This document shows, piece by piece, positions 1 to 11,716 of a stretch of 64,000 bases of DNA (position 1 is the first letter of the stretch; every line of letters begins with the position of its first letter). Origin of the DNA: Tuctoria greenei (Eukaryota > Streptophyta > Magnoliopsida > Poales > Poaceae). The notes under the pieces were generated by a model. That model was not told where the DNA came from. It was given only the letters and a program-made list of their open reading frames with translations, and ran no database searches. The stretch lies in the NCBI GenBank assembly GCA_036927565.1, contig JAYESD010000002.1:143289167-143353166 (forward strand), in the 5' to 3' direction. A program made the translations under genes and the position numbers.

Positions 1-225
1 TTGCTCAGTTTAGGCTATTTCCGCTGCATTGGTTTCAGAACTATTAATATTGATCATTAGAGTTGCAATTTGAGGATTATTTGAATATTGTAATAAAGGT
101 ACTTAATTAACTTGTGTTGTGGTAATTTTCAGTATATCGTTTGTGATGCACTCGTGTATGTGTGTTGAACATCCTGGGCACACATATGCGTCACACTTGG
201 TTCATTTTTGGAACTGGGTGTCACA
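1..225 (+). repeat. End of a Tekay/Del-like gypsy LTR, cut by the window edge
   Basis: The last ~120 bp match the ends of the two solo LTRs at 27580-30444 (inverted) and 43927-46575, sharing the stretch with cacacatatgc and cttggttcatttt before the terminal inverted repeat gggtgtcaca. It ends in CA and is followed by attgt, which lies at the matching place in the intact Copia-C LTR near 53637, so it was inserted into that LTR. Whether it is a solo LTR or the end of a full element cannot be seen. Lineage is inferred from the TGTRACACCC-type termini. Confidence 0.75.
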
Positions 226-1010
226 ATTGTTCTTGACCCAAACATGTTGTGTGACCTCCCAATCAAATCAACCACAATTCATCTCGAACTTAGTTGTTGA
301 ACCTCATCTTCTCCCTAAGACTAGTTCAATGGATCCCGTCACCATCCATGTATTAACCTCAAGCAACATCTTCACATGATCATGCAACCAATCTTTGCGA
401 GTCTAAGTCCTCGACTTGACTCTTGTTAGTCCAAAAAACACAACACCTTGTGTGAGCACCTCACATAAGCATGATGCAAATCATGGCAAAATAATATCAG
501 CCATAACCACCAAAACATATCAAAAACTTAACAAATGAATACTAAGCAAACCTTCCCATAAGACAAAAGCATGTATGAAACATTACAAGTTAAAACAGGA
601 CAGCCACACAATTATTTTAGCAAGTTGAAATATCGAATAGTCCAAAAGCAGCCCTACAACGTAAAGGCAAAAGATCGGACATTTCAATCCCAAATTCACG
701 TGCAAATCACGTGACCAAAAGTTCGGACAGTCCTAACTAAGTAAAGAGTAAATGTTACTCCCGAAATGCATTGAGAAAGTTCGGATAGTCCTAAACCATT
801 GAGGGTAATGTTACTCCTAAAAACATATTCAAAAGTTTGACCCTTGTTGACTCACGTGCATCTCACATGTGTGAAAGTTCGGACAGTGCAAAACAGATTC
901 TCGCAAGTTCGGACAATCTGTAGTGAACTTTTCAGCAATATTCAAAACTTAGCGTGTGAACACTCGCTTTTATTTAAATTGCAATGTATTAAGCATACAT
1001 ATGTCTCACA
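226..1010 (-). repeat. Copia-C 3' LTR fragment (U3 side)
   Basis: Colinear with 53637-54413 of the 5' LTR, including the block with 'aagttcgga' repeats and the terminal tctcaca. The rest of this LTR lies left of the Tekay-like insertion, outside the window. In element orientation it begins TGTGAGAC. It contains three CACGTG sites (697-702, 708-713, 853-858). Confidence 0.85.
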
Positions 1011-1755
1011 ATCTCCCCCTCGATGAATGCAGTGGCGACACCACCGAGAGTCTGAACATTGGCTTATTCGCATGAAAAGTTTTGAAAACAATTTTCTCCC
1101 CCTTTTTGAAAATAAAAGTCAAATGAGAAGAAATTTCAAAAACCAATTCCCCCCCCTTAGAAGAACGTGTAAAACACTTGTGAATGTGCAAAGTGTGACA
1201 TTTTTCTCCCCCTTTGACAATGTATTCAGCGAGGTTCAAAAGAGAAATTTCAATTGTTATGAGCATATTATAACATATACATATAAAACAAAGCTCATCC
1301 AAGTCATACTATCAAGTAACTTATACTATCACATCAACAAGATACATAAAGTAGTGTAAGCCATGCTAGAGATCAAATTTCAATTTAAGCAAGTCATGAT
1401 CTAAAAAACTTAAATATTTCAAAACTTTAAAGCATGACACTTGTTTCTATTTTTTATTTTTCATTATCATTTAAAGCACAAATTTTGATCATATGACATT
1501 TGCAAGAGATTATATGCAGCATCAACCTTATTCTAACCAACCAAGCGAATCCTTTGTCATTTGACAATCAGAAGCTTAAGGACATAGTTTTAGTCATACA
1601 CAGCTTCTTATAAATTAATATCAAAGTGCAATGATAAGTAGTCTCAAAAGAAGTAGTGCAATCATGCATATTCTCTTAATCTTTTCAGATTTTTATTTGA
1701 TCATAAAAGCTCAACATGTGGGCTATTGATTGATTATTTTTTCATGATTAAAAGC
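1011..1755 (-). other. Copia-C 3' spacer with several polypurine tracts, first part
   Basis: Non-coding stretch between pol and the 3' LTR, continued at 37499-37736 after Copia-D. It aligns with 16272-17050 of Copia-A. Next to the LTR is the polypurine tract (minus-strand AGGGGGAGAT). Further AAAGGGGGAG-like tracts lie near 1090-1105, 1147-1158 and 1205-1216. Copia-D entered at aaagc, 1751-1755. Confidence 0.75.
1751..1755. other. TSD of Copia-D, left copy (aaagc)
   Basis: The same five bases follow the other end of the element at 37494-37498. Removing one copy and the element rejoins Copia-C colinearly with Copia-A near 17040. Confidence 0.93.
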
Positions 1756-3265
1756 TGAAACTGCATCTAGGTCCCTTGTGGGTTTTGGTTGATTAATGAC
1801 AAACAATTAAAGGGCTAATGGCTTTTGTTGAGTTCTTGCAGAGATTTTAGTACGGAATGAAATTCACGAAAAAGGAGAAAAGGCGTGAAAATGGAGTAGA
1901 AATAGGTTTTCTATTTCTCTTTGAGTCGTAGGAAAATTCGTACTATTAAGAGGTACACGACGCGTGTAAACTTAGTGAGTCAAATGGGAGCTCAACCTCT
2001 TGGGTAGGTCTTTGGAAAACCCTTTGTGTAAAAGTCGGACATGTCCGAAATCTCTCTGGTCGAATTCAGACATGTTCGAAATCTCTTCGTCGGTATTCAG
2101 ACATGTCCGAAGTGGGTCGGACATGTCCGAGGTACTTGACTTAGAAAAATTTTCTAAGTGTCTGAAAACTTAAAATTGTCCGAGATGGGTGTTCAGACAA
2201 GTCCGAGAAGTCCCTGTTCAAATTCAAACATGTCCGAAGTGGGTCGGAAATGTTCAAGGTAGACTTTTCTGACTTAGTGCATCGGATTAGTATGAGTTGG
2301 AAAACCTCTCCTTGTATGCCAGACTTGTCCGAGTTGAGTTGGACTTGTCCGACGCGACTTTTGCGCGCAGATTCAATTCAAAGTGGTTAGCCGTACTGTC
2401 TCTTTTTTTAGCACGTCGGACATGTCCGAGCATAGTCAGACTTATCCGATGTTGGCTGTCACTTAATGGTTAAAAACAGTTTTTGAGTATAAATTGGTGG
2501 GATTTCGTCCCCAATCGAAGCCTAACCCTATGAAACTCTTAGAGCTGCCTCAAACCCTCAAGAAAGCATCCTCCATTGTTCTTCACCCTCTTGAGCCCAA
2601 ATCCAAAATTGTTTTGGGGAATATTGAAGGAGTGATTGTGATACTTGGCAAGAGAAGTCCATAGGGGGTTGAGCAACGTTTGATTCGTTGAGTTTCTTCG
2701 TGATTGTGTGTTTATTACTCTTGGGTTCTCCCATAGACAGTTAGGCATTGCCCTGCGAGTTCTTATCTGATCTCTTAATTCGGGGAAGTTTGTAATCCTT
2801 TGTGACAGTGGAAGATCCACGAATTGACCTTTGAGGCGTATTGGAGAGGTTAGGGATGTTAGGCCCGATCCTTCGTGGAATCCTCAACGAGGACGTAGGT
2901 TTCTTTGTGGAACTGAACCTCAGGAGAAAAACCTTGTGTCCATTGTCTCCATTTACATTTTTGTAAAGTTCTTACTTTCTATTGATCATCTAGGTTTACT
3001 TTGTTTCTAGCACTTAATCTTGTTTCCATCAACTACTAGAACTGCTAGGACGTATTTCCACTCACTAGATTGCAAAAAAACTTCATCTTTAGTACTTTCT
3101 TGTAGGTTCAGTCAGACTTATCCGAGCTGTGTTAGACTTGTACAACTTCTGTCAGACAAGTTCGATTTCCCGTCAGATAAGTCTAACTTGTATTGACAAG
3201 ATAGTTTTTAATTAAGTCTAGATTTTCGATTATTGCCTATTCATCCCCTATCTAGGATACTTTCA
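1756..3265 (+). repeat. Copia-D 5' LTR (1510 bp)
   Basis: TG...CA ends, near-identical layout to 35933-37493. A TATA-like gtataaat lies at 2487-2494, followed by a C-rich stretch. Between 2030 and 2460 it carries an array of palindromes of the type TCGGACATGTCCGA (for example 2035-2048 and 2117-2130). A shorter cluster lies near 3105-3190. Confidence 0.93.
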
Positions 3266-3267
3266 GT

Positions 3268-3279
3268 TGGTATTAGGGC
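3268..3279 (+). promoter_or_regulatory. Copia-D primer-binding site
   Basis: tggtattagggc starts two bases after the LTR. It resembles TGGTATCAGAGC, the complement of the plant initiator-Met tRNA 3' end, with two changes that fit decay. Confidence 0.8.
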
Positions 3280-3317
3280 AGGTCTCTCCACCAAGAGTGT
3301 AACAACTCGGAGAGAAG

Positions 3318-5590
3318 ATGGCAAACATAGGTGATAACCCAGTGACCATTGATGGAGATGACAAGACGAAGAACGTCGATGTGCTTCAAGATGATCCAAA
3401 TTATGACGAGGAAGTGCGCCTACTCAAGGCGCGACTTCGTGAGAAGCTGAATCTTCCCAAGAAGGAGACCAACATCGCCAATGGGAGTGGTTCACAAGAC
3501 CACACTCGATATCCTTAGAATTATGAGCTTCTAACTCATAATAATTATCACTTGTCTATTCCTATTGGGAAACCTCCTCAATTTGATGAAAATAATTATA
3601 CTATATGGAAGCATAACATGAAGGTGCACCTCATTTCCTTAAACATTAGCTTGTGGTAAATTGTTTTGACAGGTGTTCATCTTCTCAAGAATGAGGAAGA
3701 CGTGACCCCGGAGCAAGCTGTCCTACTCCACCGCAATGCTCAAGCGGTTGGAGTGATCACCTCCTCCTTGACTTGAGAGGAGTTCAACCGAATTGAAGGG
3801 TTGGAGGTGGCCAAGGACATATAGGACACCCTCAAGACGGCGCATGAGGGCAACCGTGTGATAAGGGAGGCCAAGATTGAGATGGTCGAAGGAGAACTTG
3901 GGTGGTTCACTATCATGGATGGTGAAACCATCCAAGACATGTACAACCGCCTAAAAGTCCTCAACAACAAGAGTTGCTCTTATGGAAGCACCCGATGGAT
4001 GGACCACGAAGTGGTGAAGAGGATGATTATGGCATTCATGCCTTGAAATGTCACTCTTTGCTCCTTGATTCATGAAAGTCCGGGATTCCACAAGATGACT
4101 CCCGAAGAAGTGCTAAGGAGAATCATCAACCATGAGATGATGTAGCAAGAGGCCAAGTTCTACAACGACCTTCAAAATCTCTCCTCCTCCAATAAGAAAG
4201 ATGTTGCATTCAAGGCAACGTCTTCAAGATCCCAAGAACAAGAAGAGAGTGATGAAGAGAGCCCCAACACCGATGAGGAAGAGACACTCTTCATAAAAAA
4301 TTTCAAGAGGATGATAAGAAGGAGGAGGGGGAGCTACCATTGTGAAAGCAAGAGCAAAGACAAGCCCAATACAAGATCAAAGAGGGATTGCTACAATTGT
4401 GGGGAATATGGCCACTTCATTGTGGATTTCCCACATGAAGAAAACAAGAAAAAGGAGGGCAAGTCCTAAGAGAAGAAATACTTAAAGAAGAATAAGCAAT
4501 CAGGACAAGCCCACCTTGAGAAGGAGTGGGATTCAAATGAAGACTCCTCCTCTGATGAAGAAGAGAAGATAGAATCAATTGCCATGAATAAATCAACCAT
4601 GGAGAACAAGCTCTCCCCCAACTTGGAGAGCTCAAAGCTAACTTGCCTCATGGCCAAGGAGGGAAGAAAGAAGGTTAAATCTAAACCATCTTCTTCAATT
4701 TCTTCACATGATAACTTTGACAGTGCTAGTGAAAATGAATACATGCTTAAGGAAATGAGTAAGAGTACATTGAAAAGATTAAAAATTTTGCCGGATGAGA
4801 TATTTGAGAAGGAAGAGCTCATCAACCGTCAAGAAAACATGCTCATCCAACAAAAGGAGAGATGTCAGGAGTTTGAGAAGCTCTTGGAGCTTGAAAGAGA
4901 AAGAAGCAATGCACTTGAATGTTAACTCACTTTGAGCAAGGAAACCTGCTCAAACCTTGAGAACTCTACAATTGTGCTAAAGGATAAATTTGTTAGCTTA
5001 ACAAAAGTTAACAAAATTCTTGAAACACAAGTGGAGTCTCTCAAGGTCAATGCACCTTCTTCATCTAAAAGCTCACCTTCCACAAATGTCAAATCAAAAA
5101 CACCTCAAGCTTGAAAGTGCTCTAACTTGATCCTAAAACTAAATGATGAGCTTAAGGTGGAACAAACCAAGCAAGCACCAAAAGGTGGCATCTTTGAAAA
5201 AGGATAAGATGGCAGATGCACATAGTGCATACACCAACACAAGAAATCCTCTTGTCAAATATGGTCTTGGCTATTATAGGGAGAGGAAGCAAAATGCTAA
5301 GACTCTAAAGAATGGCAAAGACTTTTTTTTTTGTCAAGGAATGTTCATACCACAACAACAAGGGAAAGAGCATTGGTACTTCACATATTATGCCTAAACA
5401 TGAACCTCATCTATCGTTTCATGATTTTGATGCTTCATATGTCTTGTTAAGGAACAAATTTGTAAAGTCTTATGCTAGGTACGTTGGGCCACACTGCAAG
5501 AGTCCAAAACCTGGCGTGTGGGTGCCCAAGTGCCTCTTGACTAACATCAAAGGACCCAACACCACTTAGGTACCTAAAGCAATGGCTTAA
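3318..5590 (+). pseudogene. gag: Copia-D gag (capsid/nucleocapsid), decayed
   Basis: The chosen start is the first ATG after the primer site (3318). The frame stays the same to ~5114 and is broken only by nonsense codons (first one near 3516), which fits base substitution rather than rearrangement. The N-terminus is acidic. A central gag domain spans ~3519-4150, with the tract YTIWKHNMKVHL. One zinc knuckle at 4389-4431 reads CYNCGEYGHFIVDFP: the last Cys is replaced by Phe. A charged coiled-coil-like segment with KEELINRQENMLIQQKE lies at 4584-5114. Downstream the frame shifts and ends in a GVWVPKCLLTN-like tract, typical just before protease. The protein would assemble virus-like particles in the cytoplasm. 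It is not functional as it stands. Confidence 0.82.
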
Positions 5591-5599
5591 CTCTATTTT

Positions 5600-6190
5600 G
5601 TAGGCATACTCCTCCGATGGAACCAAATGGGTTGTTGATAGTGGATGCACAAATCATATGATCGGGAGAGGATTATGTTTGTGGTGTATGAGGAACACGA
5701 AGATCCAAGTGAGGGAATCTACTTTGGGGACAATAGTCAAGGGAAAATCCTTGGCACCAGTAAAATTGCTATATCCCCTTATCATACTCTTTCCAATATT
5801 TTGCATGTTGGTTCACTCGATTATAATCTATTGTCCTTATCACAATCATGTGACAAAAGTTATAATTGTATTTTCACTAACGAGGGAGTGACCGTCACAA
5901 GAAGGAGCAATGACTCAATTGCCTTTAAGGGTGTGCTCAAGGGAAAGCTTTATCTTGTGGATTTTTCTGCAGATAAAGGCGAAGTTGGCACATGCTTAAA
6001 AGAAAAAACCAACATGGGATGGCTTTGGCATAGAAGACTAGCCCATGTTGGGTTGAGGAACTTGCAAAAACTTATTAAGGGCGAGCACATCCGTGGTTTG
6101 ATGAATGTTGTATTTGAAAAGGATAGGTCATGCAACGCTTGTCAAGCTGGAAAGCAAGTTGGAGCTCAACATCCATCCAAGAACATCATG
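5600..6190 (+). pseudogene. pol: Copia-D protease and GAG-pre-integrase region
   Basis: The aspartic protease motif VVDSGCTNHM lies at 5629-5660 with the catalytic DSG intact, but a frameshift follows directly. About 110 codons on, in a second frame, comes LWHRRLAHVG and later SCNACQAGKQ. Together these form the HHCC zinc-binding module that precedes copia integrases. Upstream sequence with SLDYNLLSLSQ is also typical of this position. The protease would cleave the Gag-Pol polyprotein. Confidence 0.83.
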
Positions 6191-7150
6191 ACAACAACAA
6201 GACCATTGGAGCTTCTACACATGGACCTATTCGTCCCAATTCCCTACAAAAGCATTGGCGGTAACAAATATGATCTTGTAATTATCAATGATTTTCACAT
6301 TAGACTTGGGTGTTCTTTTCGCATGACAAGAGCGAGACTCAAGGTGTCCTCAAGAAATACTTGAGGAGAGCTCAAAATAAGTTCTCCTTGAGGATCAAGA
6401 CTATAAGGAGTGACAACAGCACTGAATTCAAGAACACTCAAGTTGAAGAATTTTTTGATGACGAAGGCATCAAGCATGAATTCCTATCCCCTTACTCCCC
6501 TCAACAAAATGGGGTGGTTGAGAGGAAGAATAGGACCCTCATTGAGATGTCAAGAACCATGCTTTATGAGTACAAGACGTCAGACCGGTTTTGGGCGGAA
6601 GTGGTCAACACCGCTTTCCATGCAATAATCGGTTGTACCTTCATCACATATTGAAGAAGACGTCCTACAAGCTCCTAACGAGTAACAAACCAAAAATTTC
6701 CAATTTTCGTGTTTTTGGGAGCAAGTGCTATATTCTCAATAAGAAGCCTAAGACTTTGAAGTTCGCTTCAAAGTCTGATGAAGGTTTCTTGCTTGGTTAT
6801 GACTCAAACACTTACGCCTATCGTGTCTTTAACAAATCCTCTGGAATTGTTGAAGTAGCATGTGATGTAGTGTTTGATGAGACTAATGGATCCCAAGTGG
6901 AGCAAGTTGATCATCATGTACTAGATCAAGAAGAAGCTTCACAAGTGGTGATAGGAAGGATGGCACTTGGAGATATTCGACCACAAGAAGAACCTCAAGA
7001 CTCAAGTGGTCATCCCACACATCAAGCAAGCTCTTCCTCAAACGATCAAGTTTAAGACCCTCAAGATGCACCTCAACAAAATCAAAATGGAGGCAACGAT
7101 CAAGGGGGAGACGAAGAAAATGAGGAAGATGAATATGAAGATCCAAGACC
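6191..7150 (+). pseudogene. pol: Copia-D integrase
   Basis: Integrase core (RVE fold) in three frame pieces. The first catalytic Asp is in LLHMDLFVPIPY (~6210-6250), the second in IRSDNSTEFKN (~6400-6435) and the Glu in NGVVERKNRTL (~6510-6540). The C-terminal part with FRVFGSKCYILNKK and EGFLLGYDSNTYAYRV runs from ~6700 to 6900, followed by an acidic, Gln-rich linker. All three D, D, E residues are present. Frameshifts near 6300 and 6640 break it. The enzyme would insert the cDNA into chromosomes and make 5-bp duplications such as those seen here. Confidence 0.85.
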
Positions 7151-7248
7151 TCAAGCACCACACCCAAGAGTACATCAAATCGTTCAACGAGACCATCCTG
7201 TTGACAACATCCTTGGAGATATCTCCAAGCGGGTAACTACTCGATCTC

Positions 7249-8165
7249 GTGTTGCAAATTTTTGTGAACATTACTCTTTTGTTTCTTCCTTGGATCCTCA
7301 CAGGGTTGAAGGAAGCACTACAAGATCCAAATTGGGTTGTGGCCACGCAAGAGGAGCTCAACAATTTTGAAAGAAATCAAGTGTGGGAGCTCATGAAGAG
7401 ACCAAATGCAAATGTTGTTGGCACCAAGTGGGTGTTCCGCAACAAGCAAGATGAGCGCGGGGTGGTGACAAGGAACAAAGCACGACTCGTGGCCAAGGGG
7501 TACTCACAAGTTGAAGGTTTGGATTTCGATGAAACCTTTGCTCCCGTAGCTAGGCTTGAATCAATTCGTATATTACTTGCCTTTGCTACTCACCATGATT
7601 TTATGTTATACCAAATGAAAATCAAGAGTGCATTTCTAAATGGTCCGATCAAAGAAGAGGTCTATGTGGAGCAACCCCTAGGCCTTGAAGATCAAGATTT
7701 TCCCAACCATGTCTACAAATTGTGTAAGGATCTCTATGGCCTCAAACAAGCCCCTAAGGCTTGGTATGAGTGCCTTAGAGACTTTCTAACTCAAAATGGT
7801 TTCAAAATTGGGAAGGACGACTATACTCTATTCACTAAGCATTTCAATGATGATTTGTTTGTTTGCCAAATATATGTTTATGACATTATATTTGGCTCTA
7901 CTAACAAAACTTTTTTTAATGAGTTTTCTAAGATTATGATCTAAAGGTTTGAGATATCGATGATGGGAGAGTTGAAGTTCTTCCTAGGATTTCAAGTGAA
8001 GCAACTCAAGGAAGACACGTTCATTAGTCAAACGAAGTACACACAAGACATACCCAAGAAGTTTGACATGGACAAAGCCAAACCCGTCAAGACTACAACA
8101 AGGACCAATGGGCATCTTGACCTTAATGAAGATGGTCCAAGTGTGGATCAAAGGTATATCACTAC
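7249..8165 (+). pseudogene. pol: Copia-D reverse transcriptase, catalytically altered
   Basis: Copia RT is recognised by KWVFRNKQDERG, ARLVAKGYSQVEG, DETFAPVARLESIR and LYGLKQAPKAWYE, in the expected order over ~300 codons. Two motifs that normally carry the metal-binding aspartates are changed. The usual MDVKSAFLNG reads MKIKSAFLNG near 7615, and the usual YVDDIIF reads YVYDIIF near 7875-7895. A stop lies at about 7942-7944. A copy with these changes could not polymerise DNA. The thumb region with FFLGFQVKQ continues to ~8165 before a frameshift. Confidence 0.88.
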
Positions 8166-8824
8166 ATGATAGGTTCATTGCATTACTTATGTGCATCTAA
8201 GCCCGATATAATATTTAGTGTTTGTATGTGTGCTCGATTCCAAGCTGCTCCCAAGGTGTGTCATTTGACTGTAGTAAAGAGAATTGTTAGATATTTAGTT
8301 CGCACACCAAGCCTAGGACTTTGGTACCCCAAGGGCTCTAAGTATAATATCATTGGATATTCCAATGCGGATTATGCGTGGTGCCAAGTCGATAGGAAGA
8401 GTACCTCCAGGACTTGCCAATTCTTGAGTAGGTCCCTAGTGTCTTGGTCCTCAATGAAACAAAACTTTGTTGCCCTCTCCACTGCCGAAGTGGAGTATGT
8501 TGCAGCCGGGAGTTGTTGTGCACAACTTCTTTGGATGCGGCAAACTCTTAGGGAATATGGCATAAACTTGTGCCATATCCCTCTCATATGTGACAATGAG
8601 TGTGCCATCAAAATAGCCCACAATCTAGTTAAGCATTCTAGGACCAAGCACATTGATATCCGCCACCACTTCTTCAGAGATCACTCCATCAAAGGAGACA
8701 TAGTGATATCCCATGTGAGAACCGAAAACAATTGGCCGATATCTTCACCAAGATCTTAGATGAGAAAAGATTGTGTGAACTTAGGAGTGAGCTCAATATC
8801 CTAGATTCTCGAAATGTGGCTTGA
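8166..8824 (+). pseudogene. pol: Copia-D RNase H, end of pol
   Basis: The copia-type RNase H is marked by NADYAWCQVDRKSTS, LSTAEVEYVAA, LICDNECAIKIAHN and TKHIDIRHHFFRD. A one-base shift near 8730 leads into ADIFTKILDEKRL and the true pol stop (tga, 8822-8824). The enzyme removes RNA from the RNA-DNA hybrid during reverse transcription. The end at ~8824 leaves ~600 bp before the additional ORF. Confidence 0.85.
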
Positions 8825-9427
8825 GTCTTGAACATCTAATTGTTACTTGTATTTTCTTCAAAATTCATGCATTCTTGCGAAAAAATATTCCCCCTTGATT
8901 TTCTACAAAACTATTTGAAATTATTGGATATTTGTGAATTATGGTCATAGTTTGATTGTTGATTGCTTACTGATCATACTTGCACAGATCTTTTGTGAAA
9001 ACTTGTCCACAATGTCCAAATTATTTGACCTCCCCCCAGAATTCTAGTTGCACATTGCAATTATTCAGGGGGAGTCGGATAAGTCTGACTCATAAGTCAG
9101 ACATGTATGACTCAGTTAGACATCTCCAACCTCTAAGTCAGACAAGTCCGACGTGGGTCAGTTAGGGTTTCGAGAGACTGTCGAACAAGTTCGACTTCAT
9201 ATGTCGGACAAGTCCGACGTGGGAAGTCTGAGGCTCCCCCAAAAGAGGCTGACGACTCATGTCTCTCTCCCCTCACTTCAATCTCTCTCAATCGTTTTCA
9301 TCACTCTCCTTCTCAAGATCCTTACTGATTTTGAGATTCTTGTGACGAGTGTGTGAGGACGATCTCCTCCAAGGCTTGGAAGATCAACGACCCATTTGAT
9401 TCCCTCCATTCTCCCCCATTTCAAGCC
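8825..9427 (+). other. Copia-D post-pol spacer with GGACNNGTCC-type palindromes
   Basis: No coding signal. Between about 9070 and 9225 it repeats the same gtcggacaagtccgac / gtcagacatgtatgac motif family seen in the Copia-D LTRs. The array therefore spans LTR and internal DNA. Confidence 0.6.
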
Positions 9428-10081
9428 ATGGCTCGTGAAAATCAAGGTGCAAAGAGAGGCAAGCAAGCCGCTGACAGTGAACCATCAACTCAGTCCCCAA
9501 AGAGAGTCTAGTTGATTGTTCATTGTGCCAGCTCTGCTTAGGGAGCCATTGTTCTCTTAGGAGGCCCCAGTGGTGGTGCTCAAGCTGCTCAAGAGGATGT
9601 TGAGATTGGACCCTTGGTAGTACACGCACCAGAAGGCGACCATCATCGTTCGACAGATAGGATAAAATACAAAAGGAACCTTACAAATACTCAGCATCAG
9701 AGAGATGTGAAGTGCTATGATATTCCTAGGCTTGGGAAAGACCCTTGCTTTTGGAGCTACTTTCACATGGATTACTATCGGTCCGTGCTCACGACAAAGA
9801 CAAATTGAGTGACTGATATGCAATGGATTGACTGGCAGGCAGTACAAAGAAGAGAGATGTTATATTTTATGAGGTCAAGGACACTTGTGAGTTCCATGGG
9901 GTAAAGGACATAATGGGGCTGCAATACCCATGGAATGTTGAAGTCATTCTTCAGTTCTATGCAACCATATTCTATTGGACAGACAAGCATGGTTTCACCT
10001 GGATGACCAATGGTGAAAAATATTATGTTAGCTATGAAGATTTTGCTACTATCTTGGGTATGGAGCTTTGTTTGAGGCATC
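9428..10081 (+). pseudogene. Copia-D additional ORF, 5' part (split by Gypsy-B)
   Basis: An ORF starting MARENQGAKRGKQAADSEP with a basic, hydrophilic N-terminus. In-frame stops lie at 9509-9511, near 9540 and at 9806-9808. A frameshift near 9870 leads into a second piece with a YPWNVEVILQFYATIFYW tract and YYVSYEDFATILGM. Such Tyr/Phe-rich blocks resemble retrotransposon-borne 'putative plant transposon protein' domains (PF20167-like). That assignment is by eye and tentative. The position between pol and 3' LTR is where SIRE/Maximus elements carry an extra, sometimes env-like ORF. I see no membrane segment that would support an envelope. The frame stops at the Gypsy-B insertion and resumes at 34726. 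Confidence 0.6.
10077..10081. other. TSD of Gypsy-B, left copy (gcatc)
   Basis: gcatc directly precedes the left LTR and directly follows the right LTR at 34726-34730. Confidence 0.93.
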
Positions 10082-10918
10082 TGTCAAAGTGTGCGATCGA
10101 CACTTCCCCCGGTACTACTAGATTGTAGCCCGCGGAGGTTCTTGATCGGTTGGGCCACGTGTGAGATTACAAACAAGATGATTACACAAGGGATTTTACG
10201 TGGTTCGGGTCGCCTAAGCGTAACATCCTACTCCACGGGTTGTGTGTTGTATGAATTTGAGTGGCGCTCGTGAGTGTCTGATCTTGCATGTCCATGTACC
10301 GTGTGGCGCAACCCTTTTATAGTCTAAATACTAGCCGTTAGAACTCATGTCTGGCCCGACATGTGGCCCTGGCGTAGTTAATAGTGTAATACACGATCTA
10401 CGAGTATTAAGTGTGATTAAAAGTGTGATAACTCTCCTTAATGACGGTTTTACCCCTATTAATAGTTCACTGATTGTGTATCATTAATATATCATTAATG
10501 ACATGTAATCAGGTCTTAAAATTGTCGCTTTAGCTATCCCTTGAAAGTCAGAGCCATTGGAATCTGTCAGTCTTCTGTTGAGGTCCTAGGTCCGGAAGCT
10601 CGACACGTGGCAGCTCTGGAGCTTCCCATTAGGGGGAGGCAGGTCCGGAGCCACTATACATGTGGCAGTACCGGAGCTTCCCTCTACCGGGGGTTAGGTC
10701 CGTGGTCACTGGACACGCGCCAAGACTGGAGCTTCCCTATGAAAGAAGATAGGTTCAGACTTGTGTTACATGTGGCAATGCCGGAGCTACCCTAACGAGG
10801 GAAGCAGGTCCAATACTGTATAACACGTGCAACCTTTGGAGGTCTTCAACTTGGACTAGTGGAACTCCTTACCGTTTCTTGTGGTATCATGTGGTGCCCG
10901 GTACGCAAGGTACCGACA
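10082..10918 (-). repeat. Gypsy-B 3' LTR (837 bp)
   Basis: Aligns end to end with 33887-34725. A TATA box in element orientation (CTATAAAAG) lies at 10314-10322. The U3 side, on the right, repeats short blocks of the type 'ccggagcttccc...gaggcaggtccg'. A polypurine tract, read on the minus strand as GCCTGGGGGCCAC, sits next to its end at 10919-10931. Confidence 0.93.
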
Positions 10919-11454
10919 GTGGCCCCCAGGCCCACCACTTGGAGAAACCCTTTGGCTTAAGTTATTCTACCAAAGGTGGGGCCATCTTTGATTCCCGCGC
11001 TGCGGCTTCAAAGGTCTTCTGATGTACCATTGGGGCAATAGTCCACTGTTACCATCGTTGCGTGGCTTCTTTTGAATGCGGCAGGTGAGATCATCGCGTG
11101 CGGATCTCACGCAATTGAAGGTCGCAAGTTCCCAATGCGGAAACCGTATCGGTTCTGCGCACCTTTTCAGGCCACCACCCTCAGGCTTCCAACCTCCCAT
11201 CATGACAACGGTTCACCTGGGGTAATAACTTTGGCCTTTCCGCCGGAGTGGACCCGGGCCCATTCGTCATTGACAGGGTAGGTTTTTGAAAATGTGATCT
11301 CGATCCAATTGCGGTTTCCATCCAAGCGTTGCGGAGACTTACTTAAGAAGGAAAGCCAACACAGTTTGAGGACTCTGTACGCTTTCGATCAAACTTATGC
11401 TCAGAGCCTCGCAACCTTCGCATAGCCTTCCAACTTTCGCTCCACTTTGCCGCA
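10919..11454 (+). promoter_or_regulatory. Leader of the Gypsy-B antisense gene with candidate promoter
   Basis: No ORF. It includes the polypurine tract and the upstream region of the plus-strand gene. The block 'gttgcggagacttacttaag' (11329-11348) matches 'gttgcggaggcttactaaag' in Gypsy-F (55699-55718), ~110 bp before the same ATG. It looks like a decayed TATA box, but no intact TATA remains. Confidence 0.35.
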
Positions 11455-11701
11455 ATGGAGTTGGGTCTTCCCCACAGTAAGGTCAAAACCAACAAGGAGA
11501 TGGCGAGTGTCCAAACCTACATGGGGTGGTCAAGCGATTCCTTCAACTGCGACATCCGCTTCGGCAAGCTCCCCTTCAAGAAGGAGCGTACCAGAGATAT
11601 GGTGTACTTCTCGGCGTACGCCATGGTGGGTCTGATCCCACCTTTGTCAAGCTTCCTCTTGATGTTGCTGGATTTCTACGGCCTCCAGATTTATAATCTC
11701 G

Positions 11702-11716
11702 CCCCCCCCCCCCCCC
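11702..11716. repeat. Poly-C run
   Basis: Fifteen C in the antisense gene, where Gypsy-F has a short Gly-Pro stretch. Likely a homopolymer expansion, or an assembly-sensitive site. Confidence 0.8.

Noticed and set aside
2030..2130. p53 binding sites
   Set aside because: The pattern fits RRRCWWGYYY but plants lack p53; kept only as palindromes.
11702..11716. Poly-C, poly-G runs as regulatory quadruplexes
   Set aside because: Single homopolymers at decayed coding sites (also 33237-33248, 55891-55907); expansion or assembly effect is simpler.
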